DNA from: Bacteroidetes bacterium HGW-Bacteroidetes-4
GTDB lineage: Bacteria > Bacteroidota > Bacteroidia > Bacteroidales > SZUA-534
NCBI GenBank assembly: GCA_002840905.1
Contig: PHDD01000013.1
Coordinates: forward strand, 1 to 64,000
Length of the DNA: 64,000 nucleotides
Direction of reading: 5' to 3'
In this document: positions 1-8,728 of the stretch, one piece after another
Position numbering within the stretch: position 1 is the first letter of the stretch
Layout: every line of letters begins with the position of its first letter
Program-made: the position numbers and the translations under genes
The notes under the pieces: model-generated
What the model was told of the DNA's origin: nothing
Seen by the model: only the letters and a program-made list of their open reading frames with translations
The model's database searches: none

Positions 1-15
1 GTTGTGCCTCGTAAT
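1..15. repeat. Left arm of a 15-bp inverted repeat bracketing one gene
   Basis: The first 15 bases (GTTGTGCCTCGTAAT) are the reverse complement, with one mismatch, of 759-773. The arm ends on the base before the stop codon of the HEPN-like gene, so the two arms enclose exactly one gene. Because the window starts here, the repeat may extend further left. What is seen is the repeat; a role as an end of a mobile cassette is inference. No transposase or integrase is visible. Confidence 0.6.
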
Positions 16-747
16 TTATTTAAATCTCACAATAGTATTATCACCATTTGGTAATTTGAAAACAAGATTACCCTTATATTCTTCTTCCAATAATTGAAAA
101 TCATCATAGTATTTTCCTTGATTATTGAATATTTTTTTTATCAATTTTCTATTTATTTCCATCAATATGTTATTGGAAAATGATTCAAAGTTCTCAATCT
201 CCTTTTTAAGATCATAAAACTCAAAAGATTTTTGATTCAAACAGAGTCTTACCTTATCCTGCTTTAATTCATACCGAGAAATTTCATACACAAAATAATC
301 ATTTTCTGCATTATCTTCCGTGTGTTTAAAATCCGAGGAATGAGCTGCAGCTTTGTGTCTTAATTCAATTATTTTAAGCTTTTGAAAACATTCAATTATT
401 TCTTTTTTATTTTGAATTTTAAATATCTCCACCAAGTTAATTATAGCTATTCGCTGTAAATTAATGGAATTAAGCAATCCATATAATCTTAAATATCTTT
501 CGCCAATATCAATATGGCGACATGGCCCCTGTAGATCAAATTCCTTAAATGATTCTTTGGCAAGTTCAGTATCCTGAATAATAAATATCGAATTTAAAAG
601 AATATTCCAGCCAAAATCTTTTTCGAACCCAAATCTCTCTTTAATTTCTGTTCTAAAATCATCAAATTTATCATTTTCCATTTCAGCAAAATGGCTAAGA
701 ATACCATGTAAGTAATTTATAATTTTTTCAGTCATTGTAGCTTTCAT
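16..747 (-). CDS. Hypothetical protein with HEPN-like Rx5H motif
   Basis: This 243-residue soluble protein has no signal peptide or membrane segment and I cannot assign it to a named family. The middle is strongly helical and carries R130-HKAAA-H136, which fits the Rx4-6H signature of HEPN-superfamily ribonucleases. These act in toxin-antitoxin and abortive-infection defence, often as dimers. That assignment rests on one short motif plus helical character, so it is a hypothesis. The gene is clearly more AT-rich than its neighbours and is bracketed by an inverted repeat (1-15 and 759-773), both consistent with horizontal acquisition. No partner antitoxin (nucleotidyltransferase or small DNA-binding protein) is visible on the right, and the left flank is outside the window. 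The start at 747 could instead be the ATG four codons in. Confidence 0.75.
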   Translation of the reverse strand: MKATMTEKIINYLHGILSHFAEMENDKFDDFRTEIKERFGFEKDFGWNILLNSIFIIQDTELAKESFKEFDLQGPCRHIDIGERYLRLYGLLNSINLQRIAIINLVEIFKIQNKKEIIECFQKLKIIELRHKAAAHSSDFKHTEDNAENDYFVYEISRYELKQDKVRLCLNQKSFEFYDLKKEIENFESFSNNILMEINRKLIKKIFNNQGKYYDDFQLLEEEYKGNLVFKLPNGDNTIVRFK

Positions 748-758
748 AGTTTGCTTTG

Positions 759-773
759 ATTATGAGGCACAAC
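759..773. repeat. Right arm of the 15-bp inverted repeat
   Basis: ATTATGAGGCACAAC matches the reverse complement of bases 1-15 at 14 of 15 positions. It lies 11 bases upstream of the HEPN-like gene's start codon. Together with the left arm it gives an element of about 773 bp containing a single gene. Confidence 0.6.
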
Positions 774-778
774 TACAA

Positions 779-847
779 GATAAACGCACCCCACTTCCTT
801 TTATCATCCCAATTTTGGGATGATAAACGCACCCTGTTGCGTTTATC
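779..847. repeat. Nested palindromes and a 13-bp direct repeat
   Basis: GATAAACGCACCC occurs at 779-791 and again at 822-834. ATCATCCC at 803-810 pairs with GGGATGAT at 817-824 around a 6-base loop. GATAAACGC (822-830, and also 779-787) pairs with GCGTTTATC at 839-847. The RNA or single-stranded DNA could therefore fold as a small hairpin or as one long interrupted hairpin. It sits directly beside the right arm of the inverted repeat. Possible readings are a terminator-like structure, a recombination site of the folded attC type, or a dispersed palindromic repeat; the sequence alone does not decide. Confidence 0.55.
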
Positions 848-1250
848 TTTACTATATGTGCTGTTTGGGTTCATGTTTTTGGTTTAGTTAACCAAAGCTA
901 TAAAATAATTTTATAAGCCGGTTACTTTGGTTGGCTTTTTAATAAAAGAAAGTACCTTACCGGCCGGCAAACATAAGCTAGTGCAGGTAAGGATGGGCTT
1001 GCCCCTTTTGCCCGGGATAGCCGTTTAAAGGTGGGTGGGTTATTGTGTCTATAGTTATGAAAACTCAAGGAATTATTTTCTAAGCTAAAATAATACCAGC
1101 ACATAAAAAAAGTGCTTTGATTCCTGCTATCCTTTTTTCATTTGTGGCCAAAAGAAACAAATGTCTTGCCCACCACACCTTGCTGATTAAAATCAGGCAG
1201 CCAGCAGGATTGCAAGGCTGAAACGTTGGTGTGAAAGGCTGCAAAACCCA
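848..1250. other. Non-coding stretch, possibly a decayed repeat
   Basis: I see no convincing gene here; reading frames are short and of low-complexity composition. Local features are a small hairpin AGCAC (1098-1102) / GTGCT (1112-1116) and a palindrome CATTTGT (1139-1145) / ACAAATG (1157-1163). The mix of GC-rich islands (around 958-1030) and AT-rich pieces differs from the flanking coding DNA and resembles dispersed intergenic repeats seen in Bacteroidota, but that is an impression that needs a genome search. Transcription from the right (recQ, minus strand) ends into this region. Confidence 0.4.
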
Positions 1251-3167
1251 TTATTCTGTTTCTGCTTTTTTCCAATGCAACAGCAAGGAATCGTCGCGGT
1301 GTAGTTTTTGGTTATCGAGTAGCCATTGAATTACTTTAATTGCTTTTTCGTTGGGTTGTTTAATGGCATCGACCAGTTGCTCCAGGTTTAAAGGTTGTTT
1401 TTGAAGCGCTGCTTTTATAGCTTCAACCACCAAATCGAATTCCATTTTGCTTAAATCGAGTTTGTTACGTTCGGTGCAAACATCGCAAACCCCGCAACGG
1501 GTGGCCTGGTTGTCGCCAAAATAATTGAGCAACTGCTGCGAGCGGCATTTTTTTCGTGTGGCATAATCAACCACGGCGAAAATTTTCTCACTGTACAGGT
1601 TTTTCCTGTCCTGATACTTTTCGCGGGTAAATAACAAAGAAACTGTAGGCAGTCGCTCTTCGATATAAAAAATCTGGGGAACTTTTTTCCGTGGAATGTA
1701 ATTGATAATCTTGTCGCGACCCAGTTTAATCAGGAAGGCAGTAATAATTTCGGGTTTTGCGTTGGTTTTGCGTGCCAAATCGCCTTCGTCGATGGGCCGG
1801 TATTCGGTAAACATTCCCGAATAACTCCGTAACAGCAGCTTAATAAAAGCATCTTCGGCCGCATTGGCTACCTGGTATTTGTACAAATCGTCGCGGGTAA
1901 CGGTAAAAATTATCCGGGAAGGATTGTCCACTTCTTCGCTCAATTCAAGGTATCCACTTTGCTGAAGCAGTTTCAGGCTATTGTAAACGGTTAAAATATT
2001 GAATTTATAGGCTTTTACAAAGGCGGATATTTCAAAATCGAAACCCAAACCTTTACCACCACCCACGGGTAATTGAAAAAAGTTGCCCAATGCTTCATAC
2101 ACCCGTTTAATTTCATCAATTTCGGGGAAGGTAGCATCGATACGGCGTTCGAGCTTATTACGGTCGCCCGGATGGTAAAGCAAAATGGCAAAGGCCTGTT
2201 TCTCATCGCGCCCTCCGCGTCCGGCTTCCTGAAAATAGGCTTCCAGGGTATCGGGCAAATCCATATGTACCACAAAACGCACGTCGGCTTTGTCGATACC
2301 CATTCCAAAGGCATTGGTTGAAACCATAATACGGATGGCTCCCTTTTTCCATTGATTTTGTTTAAAATCGCGTTCGGCCGAAGTGAGTCCGGCATGGTAA
2401 TAATCGGCTGTTATTCCCTGTTGGTTTAAAAATAAAGACAGTTCTTTGGTATGAAGCCGGTTGCGGACATAAACCACGCCTGTACCTGTAAGGCGTTGGG
2501 CTATTTTAATCAGGTGCTTCTGTTTATCTTCGACCTCACGAACCAGGTAAACCAGGTTTTTGCGTTCAAAACTTTTACGGAATACATTTTTTTGGGGAAA
2601 ACCCAGTTTCTCCTGAATATCGTCGATAACACGTGAAGTGGCCGTTGCAGTAACTGCAAGTACAGGTACATCGGGCAAGAGCTGGCGTACTTCGGCAATC
2701 TTCAGGTACGACGGGCGAAAGTCGTAGCCCCACTGCGAAATGCAATGCGCCTCATCGATGGCCAGTAAATTTACATTCATCTGCCTAACACGCGTTCGAA
2801 ACAGTTCAGTACCCAAACGTTCGGGCGAACAATACAGGAACTTCATGTTGGCATCGTGAACACAATTTTCGAGGGTTACGTCAATTTCGTGCCGGGTCAT
2901 TCCCGAATAAATGGCAACTGCTTTAATTTTGCGTGCTTTCAGGTTTTCAACCTGATCTTTCATTAATGCGATAAGCGGGGTTACGACAATGCAAATGCCT
3001 TCATTAGCCAGGGCCGGCACCTGAAAGGTGATGGATTTTCCCCCTCCGGTTGGCATCAAAGCCAAAGTGTCGTGCCCTTCGCCCACCGACCGGATGATGT
3101 CGTGTTGCAAAGGCCTGAAATGGGCATAACCCCAATATTTAGTTAATATTTTCTGATACTGATCCAC
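1251..3167 (-). CDS. recQ: ATP-dependent DNA helicase RecQ
   Basis: A 638-residue superfamily 2 3'-5' DNA helicase acting in recombination and fork repair. Visible motifs in order: motif 0 FRPLQ (18-22), Walker A TGGGKS (40-45), DEAH box followed by CISQWGYDFRPSY (about 137-153, the aromatic-rich loop typical of RecQ), motif VI with QEAGRGGRDE, and the RecQ zinc site C541/C558/C561/C564 (C-x16-C-x2-C-x2-C). A winged-helix segment lies around 350-520. The length and C-terminus suggest no HRDC domain, so it is a short RecQ of the kind common in Bacteroidota, which often have more than one paralogue. The start is GTG at 3165-3167; no in-frame ATG precedes motif 0. A good TAnnTTTG promoter sits 18 bp upstream. 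It appears monocistronic and is unrelated to the arabinan locus beside it. Confidence 0.95.
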   Translation of the reverse strand: MDQYQKILTKYWGYAHFRPLQHDIIRSVGEGHDTLALMPTGGGKSITFQVPALANEGICIVVTPLIALMKDQVENLKARKIKAVAIYSGMTRHEIDVTLENCVHDANMKFLYCSPERLGTELFRTRVRQMNVNLLAIDEAHCISQWGYDFRPSYLKIAEVRQLLPDVPVLAVTATATSRVIDDIQEKLGFPQKNVFRKSFERKNLVYLVREVEDKQKHLIKIAQRLTGTGVVYVRNRLHTKELSLFLNQQGITADYYHAGLTSAERDFKQNQWKKGAIRIMVSTNAFGMGIDKADVRFVVHMDLPDTLEAYFQEAGRGGRDEKQAFAILLYHPGDRNKLERRIDATFPEIDEIKRVYEALGNFFQLPVGGGKGLGFDFEISAFVKAYKFNILTVYNSLKLLQQSGYLELSEEVDNPSRIIFTVTRDDLYKYQVANAAEDAFIKLLLRSYSGMFTEYRPIDEGDLARKTNAKPEIITAFLIKLGRDKIINYIPRKKVPQIFYIEERLPTVSLLFTREKYQDRKNLYSEKIFAVVDYATRKKCRSQQLLNYFGDNQATRCGVCDVCTERNKLDLSKMEFDLVVEAIKAALQKQPLNLEQLVDAIKQPNEKAIKVIQWLLDNQKLHRDDSLLLHWKKAETE

Positions 3168-3185
3168 GCACTCGCTGGTTTATTG

Positions 3186-3193
3186 CAAAGGTA
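3186..3193 (-). promoter_or_regulatory. Candidate -7 element upstream of recQ
   Basis: Read on the minus strand the bases are TACCTTTG, a perfect match to the Bacteroidota -7 consensus TAnnTTTG. Transcription would start near 3179, leaving a leader of only about a dozen bases before the GTG start. No clear TTTG -33 element is visible at the usual distance. Confidence 0.45.
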
Positions 3194-3310
3194 GTTTTTT
3201 TACCCGGCTCAACCTCGTGCTTTTCTTTTAGCAAAATAAAAAAAAGGATAGCCCCCCCATTAATGGAACCATCCTTTCTTAAACTTATTAACTTAATTTG
3301 ATTTATGAAA

Positions 3311-4300
3311 TCATGGATTGGGTTGTTCAACTACAACAGGCCATCTATCGGTATCCCAATTCAACTTATGAACCACCAGCTTGGGTTTACCTTTATCGTG
3401 AATGTCGTAGCCATGACTAAACATAAAAAACTGTCCGCTAAACTCATATACTGAGTTATGACCGATGCCATAGTAATTTTCATCACCGTTAACCAAAACT
3501 GTTCCTCCGCCCTGAGTCAGGGGTACATTTTCCTTATCGAGAAAAGGCCCCTTCAATTCTTTTGAACGCCCCACCCTTACATTATAAGTACTTCGTGCCC
3601 CACGGCAACACAAATCGAAGGATACAAACAAATAATAATACCCATTGGCATTGATAATGAAAGGTGCTTCGATGGCTCCGTTTCCCGGATCAATATCGGG
3701 TAAGTGAAAATCGCGCTCCCGTGAAGCCAAAGTTGTCCAAACCTGCGGTTCGGCCACCGAAAGCAAGTCGGAATTTAATTGCACCAGTTTTAAACCTCCC
3801 CAAAATGAACCAAAGGCCAGGTAGGGGATTTTGTTTTCGTCAAAAATCAGGTTAGGGTCGATGGCGTTCCAATTGTCGCGACCGGGAACTGAACTAATTA
3901 CGGGCCCCTGATCGACCCAGGCATAATTTTCGTTTTTTGGATCGAGGGTAACATTGGTAGCTACTCCAATTACAGAGCGATTACTGGCAAACGACGAAAT
4001 GGAATAGTACAGATAGTATTTACCGTTATGAAAAGAAATATCGGGAGCCCAAATGTTTCCATCGAAATTAGGGACTTCTTGTTTACACCAGGCCGGAATT
4101 TGGGTAAAAACCTGGGCTAAAAATTTCCAGTGCACCAAATCGTCCGATTGCCAACTGGCAACACCCACTCCGGTGCTGTACATGTAATATTTTCCATCGG
4201 CCCCGATGGCTACCGGATCGTGTACCACAATCTGAGTACTTTGGGTGTATCCGCTTAAGCTAAGAATCCCCAAGAATAAAGTTACTAAGTATTTGAGCAT
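3311..4300 (-). CDS. Glycoside hydrolase family 43, probable endo-arabinanase
   Basis: A 329-residue exported enzyme, a single five-bladed propeller GH43 domain after a signal peptide (about 1-20, ending GYTQ). The catalytic triad of the family is visible: D28 in VHDP (base), D148 in AIDPN (pKa modulator) and E211 in IEAPF (acid). H281 in GIGHNSV matches the metal/histidine position at the propeller core. The pattern around FDLCCRG..STYNV is typical of endo-1,5-alpha-L-arabinanases, so cleavage of linear arabinan backbone is the likely role; exo activity cannot be excluded. It is the last gene of the PUL, 9 bp downstream of the GH51 gene. There is no lipobox, suggesting a soluble periplasmic enzyme acting on imported oligosaccharides. 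Confidence 0.9.
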   Translation of the reverse strand: MLKYLVTLFLGILSLSGYTQSTQIVVHDPVAIGADGKYYMYSTGVGVASWQSDDLVHWKFLAQVFTQIPAWCKQEVPNFDGNIWAPDISFHNGKYYLYYSISSFASNRSVIGVATNVTLDPKNENYAWVDQGPVISSVPGRDNWNAIDPNLIFDENKIPYLAFGSFWGGLKLVQLNSDLLSVAEPQVWTTLASRERDFHLPDIDPGNGAIEAPFIINANGYYYLFVSFDLCCRGARSTYNVRVGRSKELKGPFLDKENVPLTQGGGTVLVNGDENYYGIGHNSVYEFSGQFFMFSHGYDIHDKGKPKLVVHKLNWDTDRWPVVVEQPNP

Positions 4301-4309
4301 TGTTTTTAC

Positions 4310-5899
4310 TTATTTAATTTTAGCCCTCAACTGAGTAAACGAGTGAGCCGGGAAACTATAAGTTAATACATTTCCTTTGGCTTTTACCGACTGTTTTTGT
4401 TGGGTTTTTACTTCGGTTACTCCAAAATCGTTTTTGGCCTTAACCGATTTACCATTTACTTCGAGTACCTCAATTGCCCCATCGAAGGCACCTGATTGCG
4501 AAATCAGATCGGTAGTGATGGCTTTGTCGTGATGTCGATTCACTACATTTATAATCAACTCTCTGTTCTGATAAGCAACAGAAACATCGAGGTAAGGAAC
4601 GGCATTCTGCTGTGTGGTTGATTCACCCAGACCTACAAAAAACTCTTCGGTTTTGTAGGTTTCGCAATCTACAAAAACATCGAGTGATGTACCGTGTACA
4701 TTTTTGGCAAATAACTGCAAGGGATAGTAAATGGTTTGAAGAAACATATCGGTTTCGCTAGTGAAAATGGGTGCAATTACATTTACCAACTGAGCCATAT
4801 TGGCCATTTTTACTATGTCGGCATTTCGCACAAATGAATTCAGGAATCCGGCAATAACCAGCGCATCTTCGAGATTATACAATTCTTCTAAAGCACGGGT
4901 ACCCGACATGGTTTCGGCATCACGTGCACGATACCACGAGTTGTATTCGTCCCAGGCAATGTAAATAGGATCGCGTCCGTTGCGGATGGCATTGGCCATT
5001 TCGCGTTCAATCAATCCTTTTACTACGCGGGTGCGTTCGTCGAGCACCATGGGCGTTGCCATATAGTTGTAGTAATTATCGTTGGGGTTGCCCACATACA
5101 TATGCAAAGCCAGGTAATCGACCACATCACGCAATTCGTGTAAAATAGTAGCATTCCATTCATTAGGGTCAGCATCGGGGCGGTAATTTGAAGAACCTGC
5201 AGCCACCAACTTTATTTGGGGCGAGGTTAACTTCATAAGTTTTGCGGCTTCGCGTGCTTTTTTGGCATAATCTTCAGCATTCAAATGCCCCATTTGCCAG
5301 AAGCCGTCCATTTCGTTACCCAAACTCCAGTAAATTATGTTATGTGGTTCGGTATAACCGTGTTTTTTTCGTAATTCAGCATAATAAGGCCCCTCTTTAA
5401 CGTTGCAGTATTCCACCCATTGTTGTGCTTCTTCAATGGTTCCGGTACCCATATTTACTGAGAAATAGGGTTCGGTATTCATCAAACGAGCATATTCCAT
5501 AAACTCATTGGTGCCAAACCGATTGGTTTCCAACCTGTTCCAGGCTAATTCCATTCTGGGCGGACGTTCATCTTTGGATCCAACACCGTCTTTCCAATGA
5601 TAGTTGGAAACAAAATTTCCTCCCGGATAGCGGGTAATGGAAACGTTCAAATCCTGAACTGCCTTAAGCACATCTTTTCGAAAACCTTTCTCGTCGGACA
5701 AAGGAGAGCCCTCTTCGTAAATTCCGCCATAAACACAGCGTCCCAGATGTTCTACAAAATTTCCGTAAAGTTTTTTATCAATTTCACCCACTTTGCGGTC
5801 CACATCAATTTTTATGCGCGCATTTTGAGCTGATGAATAACCTACACTTAATAAAAGGGTGGTCAGAAGTACTATACCTTTATTTACCGTATTTTTCAT
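4310..5899 (-). CDS. GH51 alpha-L-arabinofuranosidase (PUL copy)
   Basis: A 529-residue retaining exo-enzyme that removes alpha-L-arabinofuranosyl groups from arabinan or arabino-oligosaccharides. The ATG at 5899 is chosen because it begins a clean signal peptide ending SSAQ; the longer TTG-initiated frame from 5935 adds 12 charged residues before it. The acid/base is E196 in LGNEMDG and the nucleophile E318 in AWDEYN. An N-terminal (beta/alpha)8 barrel is followed by the usual C-terminal beta-sandwich (about 390-529). Its GNEMDGFWQMGH signature matches the classical AbfA clade and differs from the second GH51 in this window (GNENWGCGG), so the two are not recent duplicates. It lies between GH127/146 and GH43 genes, with a 311-bp gap upstream that may hold an internal promoter. 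Confidence 0.93.
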   Translation of the reverse strand: MKNTVNKGIVLLTTLLLSVGYSSAQNARIKIDVDRKVGEIDKKLYGNFVEHLGRCVYGGIYEEGSPLSDEKGFRKDVLKAVQDLNVSITRYPGGNFVSNYHWKDGVGSKDERPPRMELAWNRLETNRFGTNEFMEYARLMNTEPYFSVNMGTGTIEEAQQWVEYCNVKEGPYYAELRKKHGYTEPHNIIYWSLGNEMDGFWQMGHLNAEDYAKKAREAAKLMKLTSPQIKLVAAGSSNYRPDADPNEWNATILHELRDVVDYLALHMYVGNPNDNYYNYMATPMVLDERTRVVKGLIEREMANAIRNGRDPIYIAWDEYNSWYRARDAETMSGTRALEELYNLEDALVIAGFLNSFVRNADIVKMANMAQLVNVIAPIFTSETDMFLQTIYYPLQLFAKNVHGTSLDVFVDCETYKTEEFFVGLGESTTQQNAVPYLDVSVAYQNRELIINVVNRHHDKAITTDLISQSGAFDGAIEVLEVNGKSVKAKNDFGVTEVKTQQKQSVKAKGNVLTYSFPAHSFTQLRAKIK

Positions 5900-6210
5900 T
5901 CTATAATTCCGTTTTAAATATTTACTTGTTTCCAAAACTACTTTATATGCCTCCTAAACAGGTGGATTTTTATGCATGGTATGTGGACGTATTCGCAATT
6001 TCCGTGGTTAAGGTTAAGCATCTAATATTCATAAATTTGTTTTTAAAAAAAATTGGCTGTCGGCCGGTTTTGTCCAGTAAAACTTTTTCACTGTATTAAA
6101 GGTTACACATTAAAGACCTGTAAAACAGTTGCATTTAACATTGCTTGAACTTCCCATTAATAGCCAATAATCTGTTAATTGGGGGAAAAAAAATAATGAC
6201 TCGCTGTATT
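5900..6210. other. 311-bp intergenic gap inside the PUL
   Basis: No gene is supported here. It is the longest gap inside the PUL transcription unit and may carry a promoter or processing site for the downstream GH51-GH43 pair. It contains TTTGTCCAGT at 6069-6078, one base different from TTTGTCCACT in the araR control region, and GTGGAC at 5983-5988. These are weak half-site resemblances only. Confidence 0.35.
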
Positions 6211-8595
6211 TCATAACTTATTAATACGTAATAATCTAATGCCATAAATGCCGCCAGCCACTGAGCCAAAATGAGCAACAAACTTCAATTCAATCGGCTT
6301 GTTTTGGCTAATCAGCTCGTTTGGAATAGCATAATTTTGTGTAAAAAATTTATCGCCATTAGTACCATCAAGGTGCACTTCAGCTATTATAACACCATTT
6401 ATAAGAATACTAAAGTCTCTTTGCTTGTCTAACCCATAATAGGTAATTTCGAGGGCGCATTTTTCATTTTTAGGGTTATTTAACTGGTAACTAAACCAGC
6501 CAGTAGCATCGCGCCAATGCCTGCTTTTATGCACTCCTGTTCTTGAATCCTTAAATTTAATAAAATGGTCGGCTTCAGGTTGCTGCTCGCCTGGCCAAAC
6601 CCAATCAATGGTCCTTCGATTCAGTTCTTGAAATTCTTTCTCCTTTTGAACTAATTCTGCTTGCATAGCATTGTACTCATTTTGCGAATAAACCGGCCAA
6701 TAAACCATATATCGGGCTTCGTGAATGCTGTAGAAAGGTTTTAAAACTTCCGTACCATTGGTAGTATTGTTTAAATGAGACAGGGTAAAATGCATGGGTA
6801 ATGAATCGATGGGTTTTACCAGAGATGATAAGTCGTTAAAATCATCGACAATAATCGTTGGTGCTTTATCTAAAGGGTATTTTGGCCCTTTAGCTACATG
6901 CCCCATCCGGCTCTCGTCAGCCCATAACCCAACCAAATCTGTAGTGTCGGTAACAGCTCCCAAAACAATGGGACCATGCAAGAAGGAAACCCAATGAGAA
7001 CTATCCGGTAAAAATTCGACGTAAGTTTTCATTGCAAAATGCATCAAAACCTTATCCCCATTGTTCCATTTTTGTTTCAGGCGGATAAATCCATCGGAAA
7101 TTTTCAAATTCTTTTCCGGCTTATCATTTACTTTAATTTCCAGTTTATCAGTATTCATCCAGGGAGCCACCCGAATATTTAGTGAAAAATGTTGGGGTTT
7201 ATTGGTATGCACCGTGAACTGAGTAGCCGATTGATTGGGAAATTTTGTTTCCTGTATCAGGCTTACCTGTTTTTCTATCCAATTTACTTCAGATGCAATA
7301 AACATATTTACAAATAGTTGATTATTGCTTTTTAGATAAATCATTTCGCTGTATTTCCCCGGATTTTCAATTCCGGAACCCACACAACACCAAAAACTGG
7401 TTTGAGGTTGGGAATATACCCTATAATGCCGGGGACGCACAGGTGTAAAATATACAAATCCACCTTTTACGGGGTGTTCCGATGATAAAATATGATTAAA
7501 CAGGGCCCGCTCGTAATAATCGAGATATTTTTGTTCGGGATGCGCTAAATAGAGCAATTTGGTTAGTTTTAACATATTGTAAGTATTGCAAGATTCAGGC
7601 CCTTGCTCCGATTCAATCATGCTCGAAAAATCATTGGCTGGATGAAAATGTTCCCGCACACTGTTTCCCCCAATGGAAATGGTCCAATCGTTAATTACGG
7701 TATTCCAAAAAAAGACAGCAGCACTATCCCAGGTTAAATTATTAGCTGCTTGGGCATAACGCTCAAATCCAATAACTTTAGGTATCTGTGTATTGGCATG
7801 AAGACCCGCTAATTCATTTTTTTGCTGAATTAAAGGCTCTAAAATAGCCTCATGAGAAAATTTTCGAGCCATTTCGAGGTACTTTTCATCACCAGTAAGT
7901 TCTGCTACATTAACAAATACTTCATTTAAACCGCCATGTTCGCTGATAAGCATTGTTTGCACCTGCTCTTTAGTTAGGTTCTTGGTAGTTTCATAAAACC
8001 AATCGGTAAGTTTAATGAGCATCTCCCTGGCATCTGAATTCCCTGTATTTACATAAACATCATACAAACCCGCAAAAAGTTTATGCATATTGTATAAAGG
8101 AACCCATCGGTTGTTTAACGAAAAAGCTCCCGCATTTATGTTACCTTCAGCTACTTCTTTCCAAATCTCCTGGCCCATAGGGATACCCCCAACGTAACCG
8201 TTTCCATTTTTATCCTGGCAACGTTTTAACCAGGTGAGCATGTATTCAATTCTATGCAACAATTCATTATTTCGGGTAGTTGCATACATAAAAGATAAAG
8301 CCGAAAGATAATGCCCTCCGATATGTCCATCGAGCCCGGTATTTTCCCAATTGCCATAATTATCCTTAATGGGTTTTAATCCGGCATCTTTTAAAAAAGG
8401 GGCCAGCAAGCGATCGGGTTCCAAAGCTTGTAAATAAGCTAAATCAGCTTGTTGTGCCTGTAAAAAGGGACCCTCATGTATCCGGACTTCTGACAATTTA
8501 AACGCATGCAATTTATCATCACGCGTATTGTTACATCCTGAAACAACTAACAGGAAAAGTAAACTGTAAAGTTGTAATCGTATCATAGCATTCAT
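6211..8595 (-). CDS. GH127/GH146 (DUF1680) beta-L-arabinofuranosidase lipoprotein
   Basis: A 794-residue lipoprotein (lipobox VVSGC, Cys21) with an (alpha/alpha)6-barrel DUF1680 domain at about 30-620. Members of GH127 and GH146 are retaining beta-L-arabinofuranosidases that use a zinc-bound cysteine as nucleophile. The key residues are present: E334-S-C336 and the pair C403-C404 in FWCCVGSG, equivalent to the Zn-binding Glu/Cys set with the first cysteine of the pair as nucleophile. The C-terminal part (about 620-794) is a beta-rich module resembling DUF6805. In arabinan loci such enzymes trim beta-linked arabinose caps. The gap to GH51 downstream is 311 bp, and the gap upstream to GH43 is 133 bp. 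GH127 versus GH146 cannot be settled by eye. Confidence 0.9.
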   Translation of the reverse strand: MNAMIRLQLYSLLFLLVVSGCNNTRDDKLHAFKLSEVRIHEGPFLQAQQADLAYLQALEPDRLLAPFLKDAGLKPIKDNYGNWENTGLDGHIGGHYLSALSFMYATTRNNELLHRIEYMLTWLKRCQDKNGNGYVGGIPMGQEIWKEVAEGNINAGAFSLNNRWVPLYNMHKLFAGLYDVYVNTGNSDAREMLIKLTDWFYETTKNLTKEQVQTMLISEHGGLNEVFVNVAELTGDEKYLEMARKFSHEAILEPLIQQKNELAGLHANTQIPKVIGFERYAQAANNLTWDSAAVFFWNTVINDWTISIGGNSVREHFHPANDFSSMIESEQGPESCNTYNMLKLTKLLYLAHPEQKYLDYYERALFNHILSSEHPVKGGFVYFTPVRPRHYRVYSQPQTSFWCCVGSGIENPGKYSEMIYLKSNNQLFVNMFIASEVNWIEKQVSLIQETKFPNQSATQFTVHTNKPQHFSLNIRVAPWMNTDKLEIKVNDKPEKNLKISDGFIRLKQKWNNGDKVLMHFAMKTYVEFLPDSSHWVSFLHGPIVLGAVTDTTDLVGLWADESRMGHVAKGPKYPLDKAPTIIVDDFNDLSSLVKPIDSLPMHFTLSHLNNTTNGTEVLKPFYSIHEARYMVYWPVYSQNEYNAMQAELVQKEKEFQELNRRTIDWVWPGEQQPEADHFIKFKDSRTGVHKSRHWRDATGWFSYQLNNPKNEKCALEITYYGLDKQRDFSILINGVIIAEVHLDGTNGDKFFTQNYAIPNELISQNKPIELKFVAHFGSVAGGIYGIRLLRINKL

Positions 8596-8728
8596 CTTTC
8601 ATTGGTAAACTTACCACGCGCTAAATTTATTATGCATGCACTGCAAGTGGCGGTTAAATTCGGGACACAATCCTTTAAAACAAATCCGTCTTTTAATAAA
8701 TATTGAACTGATTCAATTCAACCGGTTA

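Noticed and set aside
767-842. Resemblance to an integron attC site (GCACAAC ... GTTGCGT)
   Set aside because: The core sequences only partly fit RYYYAAC/GTTRRRY, there is no integrase or second cassette, and gene orientation is unusual. Kept only as one possible reading of the palindromes.
922-1104. A 60-codon minus-strand reading frame in the non-coding stretch
   Set aside because: Low-complexity, cysteine- and proline-rich translation without a plausible start context; it overlaps small palindromes and looks like non-coding or repeat DNA.
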